The notes: generated from the sequence alone by a model not told the origin. Shown: positions 17,271 to 25,706, numbered from the stretch's first letter. The stretch: 64,000 nt of DNA from CAVUBL01 sp963837945 (GCA_963837945.1 CAWIQD010000025.1:124001-188000), one strand, 5' to 3'. Numbers and translations are program-made.

Positions 17271-17998
17271 TTACAGAGAGTCGGCGGGGCTCCGCACGCC
17301 CATCCCGCCTTTGTTGAGGACGTGCGTGTAGATCATCGTGGTTCGCACGCTCCGGTGGCCGAGGAGCTCCTGAACGGTGCGAATGTCGTAGCCACTCTCC
17401 AGGAGATGGGTGGCAAACGAATGCAGCTTATGCCGAGCTCGGCATAAGCTGCCGATACTGGAAGTCGAGGTCCTTGACGCGCAGCTGCAATCCCTCCCTC
17501 AGCCGTAGCCCAGAGCCATAGAGAATAAGCACGACGAGCCGACCCGGGCCCTGGAGGTGTTCAAGCGCCTGCTGCACCTCGGTTCGAGTCAGCACCACCG
17601 GAACCTTCCGGTGCCGCTTCGCCCGGACGGCGTCGAGGTCGCCGAGCTCGCAGCCGAGGACGTAGCGGTAGAGAAAGAGCAGGGCGCTCAGGGCCTGGTT
17701 CTGGGTGGAGGCGCTGACGTGGCGGTGGGTGGCCAGGTGCGTGAGGAAGGCGGTGACCTCGTGCTCGGCCGGGAGTGGCCGGGCTCTGTAGAGGAGGACG
17801 CGATCCGCGAGCGAGATCTCCCGCCGGAGTGTTTGAAGGGCCTCTTGACTTCTCCTCGCTCTTGGCGTAAGGTGGGCGGTAGATCGAAGGAGCTGGAGAG
17901 AGGAGGACGACGACAGGAAGCGAGCTGAACCGCAGCGCCACGACTCGTACATCCACGAAGCCCGCGATCCGGCCGCGCTTACCAGGTGCTGGTCGAAG
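17271..17998 (-). pseudogene. intI: Integron integrase (IntI-type tyrosine recombinase), internally deleted
   Basis: The N-terminal part (about 17460-17800) reads 'THLATHRHVSASTQNQALSA', 'LLFLYRYVLGCELGDLDAVR' and 'YGSGLRLREGLQLRVKDLDF', a clear IntI pattern with the first catalytic Arg. The C-terminal part (17271-17420) reads 'HSFATHLLESGYDIRTVQEL', 'LGHRSVRTTMIYTHVLNKGG' and ends 'RSPADSL', carrying the last His and catalytic Tyr. Roughly 100 residues between them, including the beta-2 Lys, are missing, and the HTLRH box is reduced to HKLH. The two halves are in different frames. A 28-bp perfect palindrome sits at the junction. The extreme N-terminus is poorly conserved, so the right boundary is approximate. 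It is transcribed toward the cassettes. Confidence 0.85.
17424..17451. repeat. 28-bp perfect palindrome at the intI deletion junction
   Basis: Each half is CAGCTTATGCCGAG and its exact reverse complement follows with no spacer. It lies exactly where the N- and C-terminal parts of the integrase meet. Confidence 0.9.
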
Positions 17999-18178
17999 CC
18001 GCGTCGCCGGACGCCACGATGCACCAGGCCACGAAGCGGGCACGGCGGTGGGATGACGCCCACCGCCGCGCCCTGGCCGACACATGGAGAAAGCCCCATG
18101 AGTCAGCGTGATCCGAAGTGTAGCAACCGCAGTGTCCCTACAACAACCTCGACGCCCGCGACAGGCGGTGCCCACCTT

Positions 18179-18290
18179 GGGGATGAGGAGAGGGTCGGAG
18201 AGAAGGTGGGGGGACCCGGTCGCGCGGGGGCGCCCTCTCCTCCCCCTGGGGGTGAGGAGAGGGTCGGGGAAGGAGGGGGGACCCAGTCGC
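18179..18290 (+). repeat. Two diverged R1-type G-rich repeats
   Basis: A partial copy (18179-18222) and a full copy (18233-18290). The full copy has arms CCCTCTCCTCCCCC and GGGGGTGAGGAGAGGG followed by GTCGGGGAAGGAGGGGGG. They share the hairpin-plus-G-rich-tail design of R1 but differ in sequence. They run into the N-terminal region of the following reading frame. Confidence 0.65.
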
Positions 18291-18754
18291 TCCGCCTTTT
18301 CCCCCGACTTCCTCGCCGCGCTCGCCCGGCGCGAGCCGGCGCCGGCGACGCCGGAGGCCGATCTCGCCGGGCCGTGGCGGGTGACGGCGCTCTACGGGGC
18401 GGGCGACGAGCCGCGCTGGGGCTGTATCGCCGCCGGCGAGCGCGAGCCGCTGCTGGTGCTCCAGGCGCCGGACCTCGCCTACCTCGCGGCAGCGGCCCTG
18501 GCCGTGGCCGAGCGGCCTCCCGGCTTCCGCTTCCAGGACGGCGCCGACCGGCGGCTCCACCTGCTCCTCCAGGGGCACGGCCGGTAGGGACGTCCCTCTA
18601 TCGGGGCGACACCCTTCCCCTCCACCTCTCGGGCCTCGCCGACCTCCGGCTCCAGCCGCTCGCCTTCGCGCACTACCTGCTCTCGGTGCCGGACGAGACG
18701 CTCCGCCGGAGCGGCCGGATCTTGATGGAGCTTCTCCGGGAGGCCGGCCGATGA
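18291..18754 (+). CDS. Hypothetical protein, frameshifted, N-terminus uncertain
   Basis: Recognisable coding begins around 'FSPDFLAALARREPAPATPE' and continues with 'GPWRVTALYGAGDEPRWGCI' and 'LLVLQAPDLAYLAAAALAVA'. Near 18575-18585 the frame shifts, after which the end reads 'TLPLHLSGLADLRLQPLAFA', 'HYLLSVPDETLRRSGRILME' and LLREAGR. No start codon is obvious because the R1-type repeats occupy the 5' region; an ATG at 18108 lies upstream of them in the same frame. The stop overlaps the next start (ATGA), so the two genes probably act together. I do not recognise the family. Confidence 0.45.
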
Positions 18755-19161
18755 GTGCGGGCGAAGGTCGCTCCGCCGCGCCGGCCACCCGGCCCTACCT
18801 CGAGACGGCCTTCCGCGAGACCTTCCTGTGGTGCCTCGCCGAGCCCGCGCACGTGGAGCTTCTCCGCCAGCTCGGCCGCGTGCTCTACGACGTCGCCATG
18901 GAGAGCCCCTACTGGGACTGGGGAGCGAGCCACGGGCTCGGCTCGGCGCGCGGGGATGCCACCGCCGCCGCGGCCGATCTCGAGGATCTCGCCGGCTATC
19001 TCCAGCGGCTCGCCGAGCAGCCGGCGGAGCTGGGCGTTGCGGACCAGGACCTCGGGGTGTGCCGGGCCGCGGCCGGCTGGGCCGGGAGAGTGCGGCGGCT
19101 GGTGGCGCAAATGCGCGAGGTCGTCGGCGGGGGCGGGAGGGAGGGCGACGAGGACGAATAG
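18751..19161 (+). CDS. Hypothetical protein
   Basis: This 136-residue soluble, helical protein begins 'MSAGEGRSAAPATRPYLETA' and continues 'FRETFLWCLAEPAHVELLRQ', then 'ADLEDLAGYLQRLAEQPAEL'. It ends in an acidic tail. No motif is recognised. Start overlaps the preceding gene's stop by 4 bp, suggesting translational coupling. Its coding character (third-position GC, lack of stop in one frame) is good. Confidence 0.55.
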   Translation: MSAGEGRSAAPATRPYLETAFRETFLWCLAEPAHVELLRQLGRVLYDVAMESPYWDWGASHGLGSARGDATAAAADLEDLAGYLQRLAEQPAELGVADQDLGVCRAAAGWAGRVRRLVAQMREVVGGGGREGDEDE

Positions 19162-19244
19162 CGCCGGCGGGCCCGGCCTCCGCTCCGGGGCCGGGCCCGT
19201 GATCGCCAAGGCCCGAGCGTTCGGAGCCAGCCCCGAAGCCCGGC

Positions 19245-19547
19245 CGGCCGAGGCGGAGCTCGGCCGCTTCATCCGGGGTTGCCTGCGCCGCAAGGCTTCG
19301 AGCCCACGACAAGGGGACCGCTCGATGTCCTCCGAGCCGTTCGGCCGGCCGAGGCGGAGCTCGGCCGCTTCATCCGGGGTTGCCTGCGCCGCAAGACTTC
19401 GAGCCCACGACAAGGGGACCGCTCGACGTCCTCCGAGCCGTTCGGCCGGCCGAGGCGGAGCTCGGCCGCTTCATCCGGGGTTGCCTGCGCCGCAAGACTT
19501 CGAGCCCACGACAAGGGGACCGCTCGACGTCCTCCGAGCCGTTCGAG
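19245..19547. repeat. Three tandem copies of a 101-bp repeat containing R2 palindrome
   Basis: Units at 19245-19345, 19346-19446 and 19447-19547, almost identical. Each starts with the R2 palindrome (CGGCCGAG, six bases, CTCGGCCG) and continues through CTTCATCCGGGGTTGCCTG and a segment ending CTCCGAGCCGTTCGGC. Together with 19162-19244 this fills the space between the hypothetical gene and the IPTL remnant; no gene is seen. Confidence 0.92.
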
Positions 19548-19585
19548 AGGTCGGGCAGATCAAGGGGAGTCCTTTGCCAAAGGAG

Positions 19586-19798
19586 AATGGCTAAACTGGG
19601 CCCGCGAACGTCAGCTCGGCGACCGCCGACCCCAGCGTGGCCGACAACGCGCAATCGGCCCTCGCGACCGTCAGCGCCGTGGGGCCGCCACCTGGACCTC
19701 GGGAGATCCCGACCCTCTCCCCGTGGACGCTCGCGGCCCTGGCGCTGCTGCTCGCCACCCTCGGAAGCATCGGCCTGGCCCGCCGGCGCGAGATGTAG
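19586..19798 (+). pseudogene. Orphan C-terminus of a surface protein with IPTL-CTERM sorting signal
   Basis: The frame opens after a TAA at 19592-19594 and reads 'TGPANVSSATADPSVADNAQ', then 'IPTLSPWTLAALALLLATLG' and 'SIGLARRREM', ending at the TAG 19796-19798. The pattern IPTL-x-W, a hydrophobic helix and a basic end is the IPTL-CTERM exosortase-type signal. The start of the 5' part overlaps AAAGGAGAATGG in another frame. The rest of the protein (probably a large secreted repeat protein) is absent, replaced by the 101-bp tandem repeats, so this looks like a deletion remnant. Confidence 0.7.
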
Positions 19799-19910
19799 GG
19801 AAATGGACCAGGGAATGGACCAGGGCAACGCCAAGTGCCCGACCTCCGTCGCCCCGCTGCGGCATGGCCAAGCCGATGGGTTGAGAGGCACTCCGATCCC
19901 AAGAAGGAAA

Positions 19911-19945
19911 GAGCCCCAGGAGCGTCGCCCCTGGGGCTCTTTCGT
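19911..19945. terminator. Rho-independent terminator, probably bidirectional
   Basis: A 10-bp perfect stem GAGCCCCAGG / CCTGGGGCTC (19911-19920 and 19930-19939) with a 9-nt loop, followed by TTTCGT on the plus strand and preceded by AAGAAGGAAA, which gives a U-rich run on the minus strand. It lies between the IPTL remnant and the SPW gene, whose 3' ends converge. Confidence 0.85.
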
Positions 19946-20003
19946 CCAACACGGGAGGGGGTGCCGGCCGCGGCAAAGGCGAGCACCCCCCCACCGGGTC
20001 ACG

Positions 20004-20393
20004 TCACGGATGGGTGTGACTGTGACCGTGGGCGTAGGCGCCCGCGGACTGCGTGGCGCCGGCGAGGGCCACGAAGAACACGATCACGGAGACGACCCAG
20101 CTGTTCCACGACATGTTCAGCGCGGTCTGCGAGAAGCCGAGCAGCCACGGCGAGAAGAAGAGCCAGACCGCCGCGGCCACGTTGACCCATTCGGTCCGCT
20201 GGTTGCCGAAGCTGAACAGCGCCACGACGGCGATGATGACGCCCAGGATCCAGGCGTTCCAGGCGCCGGCGGTGCCGACGCCGGTGAGCAGCGCCCAGGG
20301 TGAAACGAACAGCCAGATACCGGCCACGACGTTGACCCAGTCGGTCCAGTGCCGGGCCTCGGTGGTCCTCCGAGGGGTGCGAGTGATAGCCAT
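20004..20393 (-). CDS. SPW-repeat membrane protein
   Basis: This 129-residue protein contains two copies of the SPW motif: 'DWVNVVAGIWLFVSPWALL' and 'EWVNVAAAVWLFFSPWLLGF', each in a hydrophobic hairpin, giving four transmembrane helices. It ends in a His-rich tail ('HGHSHTHP'). The SPW family is of unknown function, often single-copy near stress or envelope genes. A GGAGG ribosome-binding site precedes the ATG at 20393. The gene converges on the terminator at 19911. Confidence 0.9.
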   Translation of the reverse strand: MAITRTPRRTTEARHWTDWVNVVAGIWLFVSPWALLTGVGTAGAWNAWILGVIIAVVALFSFGNQRTEWVNVAAAVWLFFSPWLLGFSQTALNMSWNSWVVSVIVFFVALAGATQSAGAYAHGHSHTHP

Positions 20394-20659
20394 CGATGTA
20401 CCTCCTTTTACAAGACTTCAGTGATCTCCCCCTGATTCCAACTCCTTTTCGAGTCCCCCGAGTACCGGCTATAGATGGTTGCAAGCACCGTTCCGGGCCG
20501 GGGGGGGGCGGCGACGGGTGGGAGACGCTCGGAGTCGAGGTTTCTCCACTTCGGCTCGGGCTGCGCCCGATCCTCCGGTCGAAACGACAAGGAAGAGGGG
20601 TCCATGGGGAGTCGACGTCGCCTCCGATGGGACGGTCGGTGCGCGTTGCGGGGATCGCC

Positions 20660-20681
20660 CGGCCGAGACGGAGCTCGGCCC
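20660..20681. repeat. R2 REP-like palindrome
   Basis: CGGCCGAG, loop, CTCGGCCC; one mismatch in the outer pair. Part of the first 92-bp unit. Confidence 0.8.
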
Positions 20682-20751
20682 GGGGACCGGGGTGCGCCGC
20701 CGGCCGGTATCGCCTCCGATGGGCCGATCGGTGCAGGTTGAGAGGATCGCC

Positions 20752-20773
20752 CGGCCGAGACAGAGCTCGGCCG
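20752..20773. repeat. R2 REP-like palindrome
   Basis: Perfect 8-bp arms CGGCCGAG / CTCGGCCG around ACAGAG, followed by the common flank CTTCATG. Confidence 0.85.
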
Positions 20774-21019
20774 CTTCATGGGATCGGAGTCCGAGGCCGT
20801 CGATCCACCCCTCCTCCCCATCACGCGGTACCGGGAGTCCGACCCCGGAGGGCCGGGGGGGCCCGCCCGGCGACGTCACGGGCCGCGCACTCGATGGCCT
20901 TTCGGAGTCCGAGCCCGCCGAAGCGCGGACCGTGCCGAGGCGCGACTCCTGCGCCCCACCTTCCGACCAAGTCGCGCCGTTCGCAAGGGCGGGCCCCCCC
21001 GGCCCGGCCCGCCTTCGCC

Positions 21020-21442
21020 TCAGAACCCGGCCCGGTACAGCATCCAGTACACCACTACCCCGGTCACCGACACGTACAGCCAGATCGGCAGCGTCCAGCG
21101 GGCGATCGCCCGGTGCTTCGTGAAGCGGCGGCGCAGGGCGCGGAAGAGCGTGATCGACGCGAGAAACGGCACCACCGCCGCGAGCACCGTGTGCGTCGCC
21201 AGGATCGTCAGGTAGACCGTGCGCGCCGCGCCCGTGCCGGGGAATCGGTGCGTCCCCGTCTGGGCGTGGTAGACCAGGTAGCTGGTCAGGAACAGGATCG
21301 AGCAGCCGAAGGCCGAGAGCATCACCGCCCGGTGCGCCCGCCACAGGCGGCGCCGGATGAGCAGCCAGCCGACGACCAGGAGCACGGCGGCCGTCGCGTT
21401 GAGCGAGGCGTTCACCGCCGGCAGGTCGGAGAGCTCGATCAC
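21020..21442 (-). CDS. DUF420 membrane protein (CtaM/YozB-like)
   Basis: This 140-residue protein has four transmembrane segments ('NATAAVLLVVGWLLIRRRLW', 'MLSAFGCSILFLTSYLVYHA', 'ILATHTVLAAVVPFLASIT' and a C-terminal helix) and the conserved His residues of DUF420. In Firmicutes the related CtaM is needed for maturation of heme-A oxidases. It is the last gene of the ACIII-caa3 operon here, consistent with oxidase assembly; the precise role is inferred from family and position. Confidence 0.85.
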   Translation of the reverse strand: MIELSDLPAVNASLNATAAVLLVVGWLLIRRRLWRAHRAVMLSAFGCSILFLTSYLVYHAQTGTHRFPGTGAARTVYLTILATHTVLAAVVPFLASITLFRALRRRFTKHRAIARWTLPIWLYVSVTGVVVYWMLYRAGF

Positions 21443-21472
21443 GTCGGTCCTACATGGCGGCCGGAAGGTCGT

Positions 21473-22036
21473 TCATATGGGCCATGAACGCCCGCGAAGG
21501 GCGCGCAGCTCCTCGAAGAGCTCCCGGACCGCGTCGATCCCGTAGTCCGGAAAATTTACGGGGTTGTCCCAGAACTCGTCCAGCCCGGTCGCGCCCCAGC
21601 GCTCGTAGGCCGCCACCTTGACCATCAGCTGGAGCTTGTCGCAGGCGTGGACCAGGCGAGCCTCCAGGCTCTCTGCCGCCCGGTACTCGGCGACCAGCTC
21701 GCCCGCCCGCCCCGCCATCGGCCCGAGAAGCTCCTCGATCACCTCGCGCTCGGCCGCCTCCTTCGCCCCGGGAGCGTAGTAGCGGTCCGCGACCCGTGGC
21801 ACGTCGCCGGTGCGCACTTCCGCCAGGTCGTGGACCATGGCGATCTCGATCGCCCGCGCGGGGTCGAGCCCGGCCACGCGGCCGGCGAGCGCCCAGACCA
21901 GGAAGGCGACGTGCCAGGTGTGCTCGGTGACCGACTCGGGGTCGGAGATCCCGCGCAGCAGGAACCCCATCCGGGGCACCCGGTCGAGCGTCTGGAGCTC
22001 GAGCAGGGTCTCGAGCAGGGTCTCGTTGGGATGCAA
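21473..22036 (-). CDS. HD-domain phosphohydrolase (YfbR-like)
   Basis: This 187-residue protein has HD-superfamily metal ligands: 'SVTEHTWHVAFLVWALAGRV' (H), 'IEIAMVHDLAEVRTGDVP' (HD) and a later 'LVHACDKLQLMVKV' (D). The pattern matches YfbR/5'-deoxynucleotidase-type HD proteins. It sits between coxD and the DUF420 gene on the same strand, which is odd for a nucleotide hydrolase; co-transcription may be incidental. Substrate unknown. Confidence 0.85.
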   Translation of the reverse strand: MHPNETLLETLLELQTLDRVPRMGFLLRGISDPESVTEHTWHVAFLVWALAGRVAGLDPARAIEIAMVHDLAEVRTGDVPRVADRYYAPGAKEAAEREVIEELLGPMAGRAGELVAEYRAAESLEARLVHACDKLQLMVKVAAYERWGATGLDEFWDNPVNFPDYGIDAVRELFEELRALRGRSWPI

Positions 22037-22047
22037 GCGCCGCCGCC

Positions 22048-22347
22048 CTACTTGCCCGGGATCCCCAGCAGGCCGCGGGTGCCGTAGTCGCCCAACGTCA
22101 GGACCACCATGAAGACGAGCCAGAGGAGCGCGCCGACCACGATCAGCTTGGTGAGCGGCGTCGAGTGCCGCACGCCCATGAACACCGCCACCACCAGGCT
22201 CGCCTTGGCGACCGCGATGCCCATGGCGACGATGTTGTTCCAGGCGCCGAAGTCGAAGTAGGCGACGACGACGGTGAGGAAGGTCAGGGTGAGCAGGGCG
22301 CCGAAGACCAGGAAGTAGTTGCGCTTGCGCTCGATGTGGACGGCCAT
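22048..22347 (-). CDS. coxD: caa3-type oxidase subunit IV
   Basis: This 99-residue protein has three transmembrane helices: 'NYFLVFGALLTLTFLTVVVA', 'IVAMGIAVAKASLVVAVFMG' and 'LIVVGALLWLVFMVVLTLGD'. The 'VAKASLVVAVFMG' segment is the hallmark of bacterial cytochrome oxidase subunit IV. It follows coxC by 10 bp and stabilises the oxidase complex. Confidence 0.9.
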   Translation of the reverse strand: MAVHIERKRNYFLVFGALLTLTFLTVVVAYFDFGAWNNIVAMGIAVAKASLVVAVFMGVRHSTPLTKLIVVGALLWLVFMVVLTLGDYGTRGLLGIPGK

Positions 22348-22357
22348 GGGGTGTCTC

Positions 22358-23020
22358 CTAGCGCCCGACGTGGAAACCGATCAAGTAGAGCAGGGGGAAC
22401 AGGAAGATCCAGATGATGTCGACGAAGTGCCAGTACAGGCCCACGATCTCGACCGGGTTGTGGTAATCGGCGTTGAAGCGCCCCTTCCAGGCCGGGAAGC
22501 AGAGCCAGATGAGGAGGAACGAGCCGATCACCATGTGCGCGGCGTGGAGCCCGGTCATCCCGAAGTAGAGGTTGAAGAACATCTCCGCGTGCTCGGCGTT
22601 GCCCCCTTCCTCGAACTGGAAGTGCGGGCCGGGCACCAGGTGGTGCTCCCACTTGCTGTGGTACTCGTACGCCTTGATCCCGAGGAACACGCCGCCGAAC
22701 AGCAGGGTCAGAAGGAGGAACAGGACGATCGTCTTCCTCTGGCCGAGCTGCGACGCCCGGACCGCGAGCGCCATGGTCAGCGAGCTGGTGATCAGCACCC
22801 CGGTGTTGATGCCGCCCAGGACCACGTCGAGCTCGTGGCTCGCGAGCGCGAAGTCGTGCGGGAAGCTCGAGCGGTAGACGATGTAGGCCAGGAACAGGCC
22901 GCCGAAGAACATCACCTCGGTGACCAGGAAGATCCACATCCCGAGGTTCGACGCCTCGCGCTGCTGGTCGTAGCTCTCGAAGTGGTGGGCGAGCGACCCG
23001 CCGTGGGTGGTTTCAGGCAA
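22358..23020 (-). CDS. coxC: Cytochrome c oxidase subunit III
   Basis: This 220-residue subunit III has five to six transmembrane helices, with 'GMWIFLVTEVMFFGGLFLAY', 'NTGVLITSSLTMALAVRASQ', 'FFNLYFGMTGLHAAHMVIGS' and 'YWHFVDIIWIFLFPLLYLIG'. The Glu in 'TEVMFFGG' and the His in 'LHAAHM' are conserved in the family. The start overlaps coxA by 8 bp. Confidence 0.95.
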   Translation of the reverse strand: MPETTHGGSLAHHFESYDQQREASNLGMWIFLVTEVMFFGGLFLAYIVYRSSFPHDFALASHELDVVLGGINTGVLITSSLTMALAVRASQLGQRKTIVLFLLLTLLFGGVFLGIKAYEYHSKWEHHLVPGPHFQFEEGGNAEHAEMFFNLYFGMTGLHAAHMVIGSFLLIWLCFPAWKGRFNADYHNPVEIVGLYWHFVDIIWIFLFPLLYLIGFHVGR

Positions 23021-24695
23021 CGTCGTGCTCCTTCACTTCCCGGTCCTCGGCCGTCGCCTGCTCCGGGTAGAGGCGGTCGTACTCGTACGGCCCGTGGGTG
23101 ACGACCGGCGCCGTCTCGAAGTTGTAGGTGGGCGGCGGCGACGAGGTCTCCCACTCGAGACCGGTGGCGCCCCAGGGGTTCGGGCCGGCCCAGCGGCCGC
23201 GCTTGCCGAGCGAGGCGACGAAGTAGAACAGCGGCAGCAGCAGGCCGATGCCGAGCACCGAGGCGCCCGCCGTCGACAGGACGTTGAGCACCTGGAACTC
23301 CGGCGGGTAGCTCCAGTAGCGCCGCGGCATGCCGAGGAACCCGAGGATGAACTGCGGGAAGAAGGTCAGGTTGAACCCGACGAACACGACGATCGCCGAG
23401 ACCTGCGACCAGAACCGGTTGTAGAGCCGTCCGGTCATCTTCGGCCACCAGTAGTGCAAGCCGCCCAGGTAGCCGAGGATCGCGCCGCCCACCATGATGT
23501 AGTGGAAGTGCGCGACCACGAAGTAGGTGTCGTGGACGTAGATGTCGATGCCCAGCGTGCCGAGCATCACCCCGGTCAGCCCGCCGATCGTGAACAGGCC
23601 GATGAACCCCAGGGCGTAGAGCATCGGCGTGTCGTAGGAGATCGACCCGCGGTGCAGGGTCGCCGTCCAGTTGAACACCTTCACCGCCGACGGGATGGCG
23701 ACCAGCATGGTGAGCACCGAGAACACCGTCGAGGCGTAGACCGACTGGCCCGAGGTGAACATGTGGTGGCCCCAGACGAGGAAGCCGAGGACCGCGATGG
23801 CGAGCGAGGCGAAGGCGACGAACTTGTAGCCGAAGATCCGCTTCCTCGAGAAGGCCGCGATCAGCTCCGAGACCACCCCCATCGACGGCAGGATCATGAT
23901 GTAGACCGCCGGGTGGGAGTAGAACCAGAAGAGGTGCTGGAAGAGCACCGGGTCGCCGCCGAGCTTGGGGTCGAAGATGCCGATGTGGAAGGCCCGCTCG
24001 GCGATCAGGAGCAGCAGGGCGATGGCGAGCACCGGGGTGCCCAGGACGATGATCAGGCTGGTCGCGTACGTCGACCAGATGAAGAGCGGCAACCGGAACC
24101 AGGAGAGCCCCGGCGCCCGCATCCGGTGGATCGTGACGATGAAGTTGAGGCCCGTGAAGATCGACGAGAACCCGGCCGTGAAGCCGGCCATGGCGGTCGG
24201 GATCACGTAGCTGTTCGAGTAGGTGGTCGAGAACGGCGCGTAGAACGTCCAGCCGGTGTCGACGCCGCCTTTCACCATGGCGTAGAGGGCGAAGATGCCC
24301 GCCAGGTTGTAGACGTACCAGCTCGCCAGGTTGAGCTTCGGGAAGGCGAGGTCCTTCGCCCCGATCATGATCGGCACCAGGAAGTTGCCGAGCACCGCCG
24401 GGATCGACGGGATCAGGAAGAAGAAGATCATCACCACGCCGTGCATGGTGAACAGCCGGTTGTAGGTGTCCGCCGAGAAGAGGTCCCCCTCGGGGGTCAG
24501 CAGCTCGAGACGGATCATCCCGGCGAACAGGCCGCCGACCACGAAGAAGATGCTGATCGAGATCAGGTAGAGGATCGCGATCCGCTTGTGGTCGCGGGTC
24601 AGGAGCCACGACTTCAAGCCGTGCTCGGCGTTCAGGTAGTTGTTGACGGGCGGCGGCGCCATGGCGACGTCGGTACGCATCGAGGGACGGCTCAT
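23013..24695 (-). CDS. coxA: Cytochrome c oxidase subunit I, A2-like (YSHP type)
   Basis: This intact 560-residue catalytic subunit has 12 or more transmembrane helices. The metal ligands are visible in 'FTMHGVVMIFFFLIPSIPAV', 'FWFYSHPAVYIMILPSMGVV', 'WGHHMFTSGQSVYASTVFSV' and 'VVAHFHYIMVGGAILGYLGG'. The 'YSHPAVY' motif, which lacks the HPEVY glutamate, is typical of A2-type (Thermus caa3-like) oxidases. Start and stop overlap coxB (ATGA) and coxC. It differs from the A1-like copy at 427-2240, so the two clusters encode different oxidase types. It reduces oxygen to water and pumps protons. Confidence 0.95.
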   Translation of the reverse strand: MSRPSMRTDVAMAPPPVNNYLNAEHGLKSWLLTRDHKRIAILYLISISIFFVVGGLFAGMIRLELLTPEGDLFSADTYNRLFTMHGVVMIFFFLIPSIPAVLGNFLVPIMIGAKDLAFPKLNLASWYVYNLAGIFALYAMVKGGVDTGWTFYAPFSTTYSNSYVIPTAMAGFTAGFSSIFTGLNFIVTIHRMRAPGLSWFRLPLFIWSTYATSLIIVLGTPVLAIALLLLIAERAFHIGIFDPKLGGDPVLFQHLFWFYSHPAVYIMILPSMGVVSELIAAFSRKRIFGYKFVAFASLAIAVLGFLVWGHHMFTSGQSVYASTVFSVLTMLVAIPSAVKVFNWTATLHRGSISYDTPMLYALGFIGLFTIGGLTGVMLGTLGIDIYVHDTYFVVAHFHYIMVGGAILGYLGGLHYWWPKMTGRLYNRFWSQVSAIVVFVGFNLTFFPQFILGFLGMPRRYWSYPPEFQVLNVLSTAGASVLGIGLLLPLFYFVASLGKRGRWAGPNPWGATGLEWETSSPPPTYNFETAPVVTHGPYEYDRLYPEQATAEDREVKEHDVA

Positions 24696-25706
24696 CGACC
24701 CTGACCTCCGGGCGTTGTGGGCGCGGCGGCGGTGGCGCCGGCCGCTGCTGGTCCGGCGGGGCCGGAGGCGGCCGCCTCCTTGCCCAGGGACTTGACGTAC
24801 TGGACGAGCTGGAGGAGCTGGTCCTCGGTCACCTGGCCCTGGAAGCTGGGCATCACCGGCTGGAAGCCGGCGACCACCTTGGCCTTGGGATCGAGGATCG
24901 ACTCGCGGACGTAGCTCTCGTCGGCCACCACCGTGCGGCCGTCGGCGAGCTGGACCGTGCTGCCGAAGACGCCCGCGAGGTTCGGCCCGCGCGCCCGCAC
25001 CCCCGCGCGGTGGCAGGTGACGCAGGCGAGGCTCGCGAACAGCTCCTCACCGCTCGCTCCGGGCCCGGAGCCCGGCGGCCCCTGGGCGAGCCAGGCCTCG
25101 TAGTCCGCCGGGTCCATGACGTAGACCGTGCCGCCCATCTTGGAGTGCTCGGTGCCGCAGTACTCGGCGCAGAACAGGTGGTACTGGCCCGGCCGGGTCG
25201 CCTGGAACCAGAGCGTGGTGTAGCGGCCGGGCAGGACGTCGGCCTTGATCCGGAAGGCGGGCACGAAGAAGGCGTGGATCACGTCCTCCGAGATCATGGT
25301 CAGCTTGATCGGCTGCCCCACCGGCACGTGGAGCTCGTTGATCTCGCGCTTGCCCGACGGGTGCTGGACCTTCCACATCCACTGCTTGGCGGTGACGAAG
25401 TACTCGACGGCGTTCGACGGCGGGTCCGACTGGGCGAAGAAGACCTTGACCCCCCAGCCGAACATCACCAGCACGATCACCAGCGGGATCACCGACCAGA
25501 CGATCTCGAGGGTCGTCGAGCCGTGGTCGGAGTGGCCGATCTCGTCCGCCTCCGCGGCGCTGGTAGCGGATGAAGAAGAAGAAGATGGCGACCGCGATCA
25601 GCAGCGCGAAGAAGGCGCTGATCGCGACCCAGGTCCACCACAGCGCGTCGACCTGGCCGGCGACCGTCGACGCCCGCTCGGGGAGGAGAGGAAAACTGTC
25701 GGGCAT
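24692..25706 (-). CDS. coxB: Cytochrome c oxidase subunit II fused to cytochrome c (caa3 type), one frameshift
   Basis: The start is an ATG at 25706 ('MPDSFPLLPERASTVAGQVD'), with two transmembrane helices, the second after a frameshift near 25560. The CuA site is 'CAEYCGTEHSKM' with the upstream His in 'DVIHAFFVPAFRIK'. The C-terminal domain binds heme c through 'ACVTCHRAG' with a later Met in 'QPVMPSFQGQ'. Subunit II accepts electrons from cytochrome c or ACIII at the CuA centre. The single indel in a GC-rich stretch (tccgcggcgctgg) is probably an error. The gene ends in a low-complexity Ala/Pro tail. Confidence 0.9.

Larger units (their letters stand above)
20394..21019. other. Repeat-bearing intergenic region
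   Basis: No gene is supported. It contains two copies of a 92-bp tandem unit (20619 and 20711), each with an R2 palindrome (20660-20681 and 20752-20773). The remaining sequence shows no clear coding signal. Confidence 0.7.

Noticed and set aside
17271..17998. XerC/XerD or phage integrase
   Set aside because: The strings ASTQNQALSALLFLYR and THLLESGYDIRTVQELLGH and the end MIYTHVLNKGG..GVRSP are IntI-like, and attC-like sites lie next to it.
20004..20393. Additional oxidase or ACIII subunit
   Set aside because: The two SPW motifs identify the SPW-repeat family; it is also separated from the operon by a repeat-filled gap.
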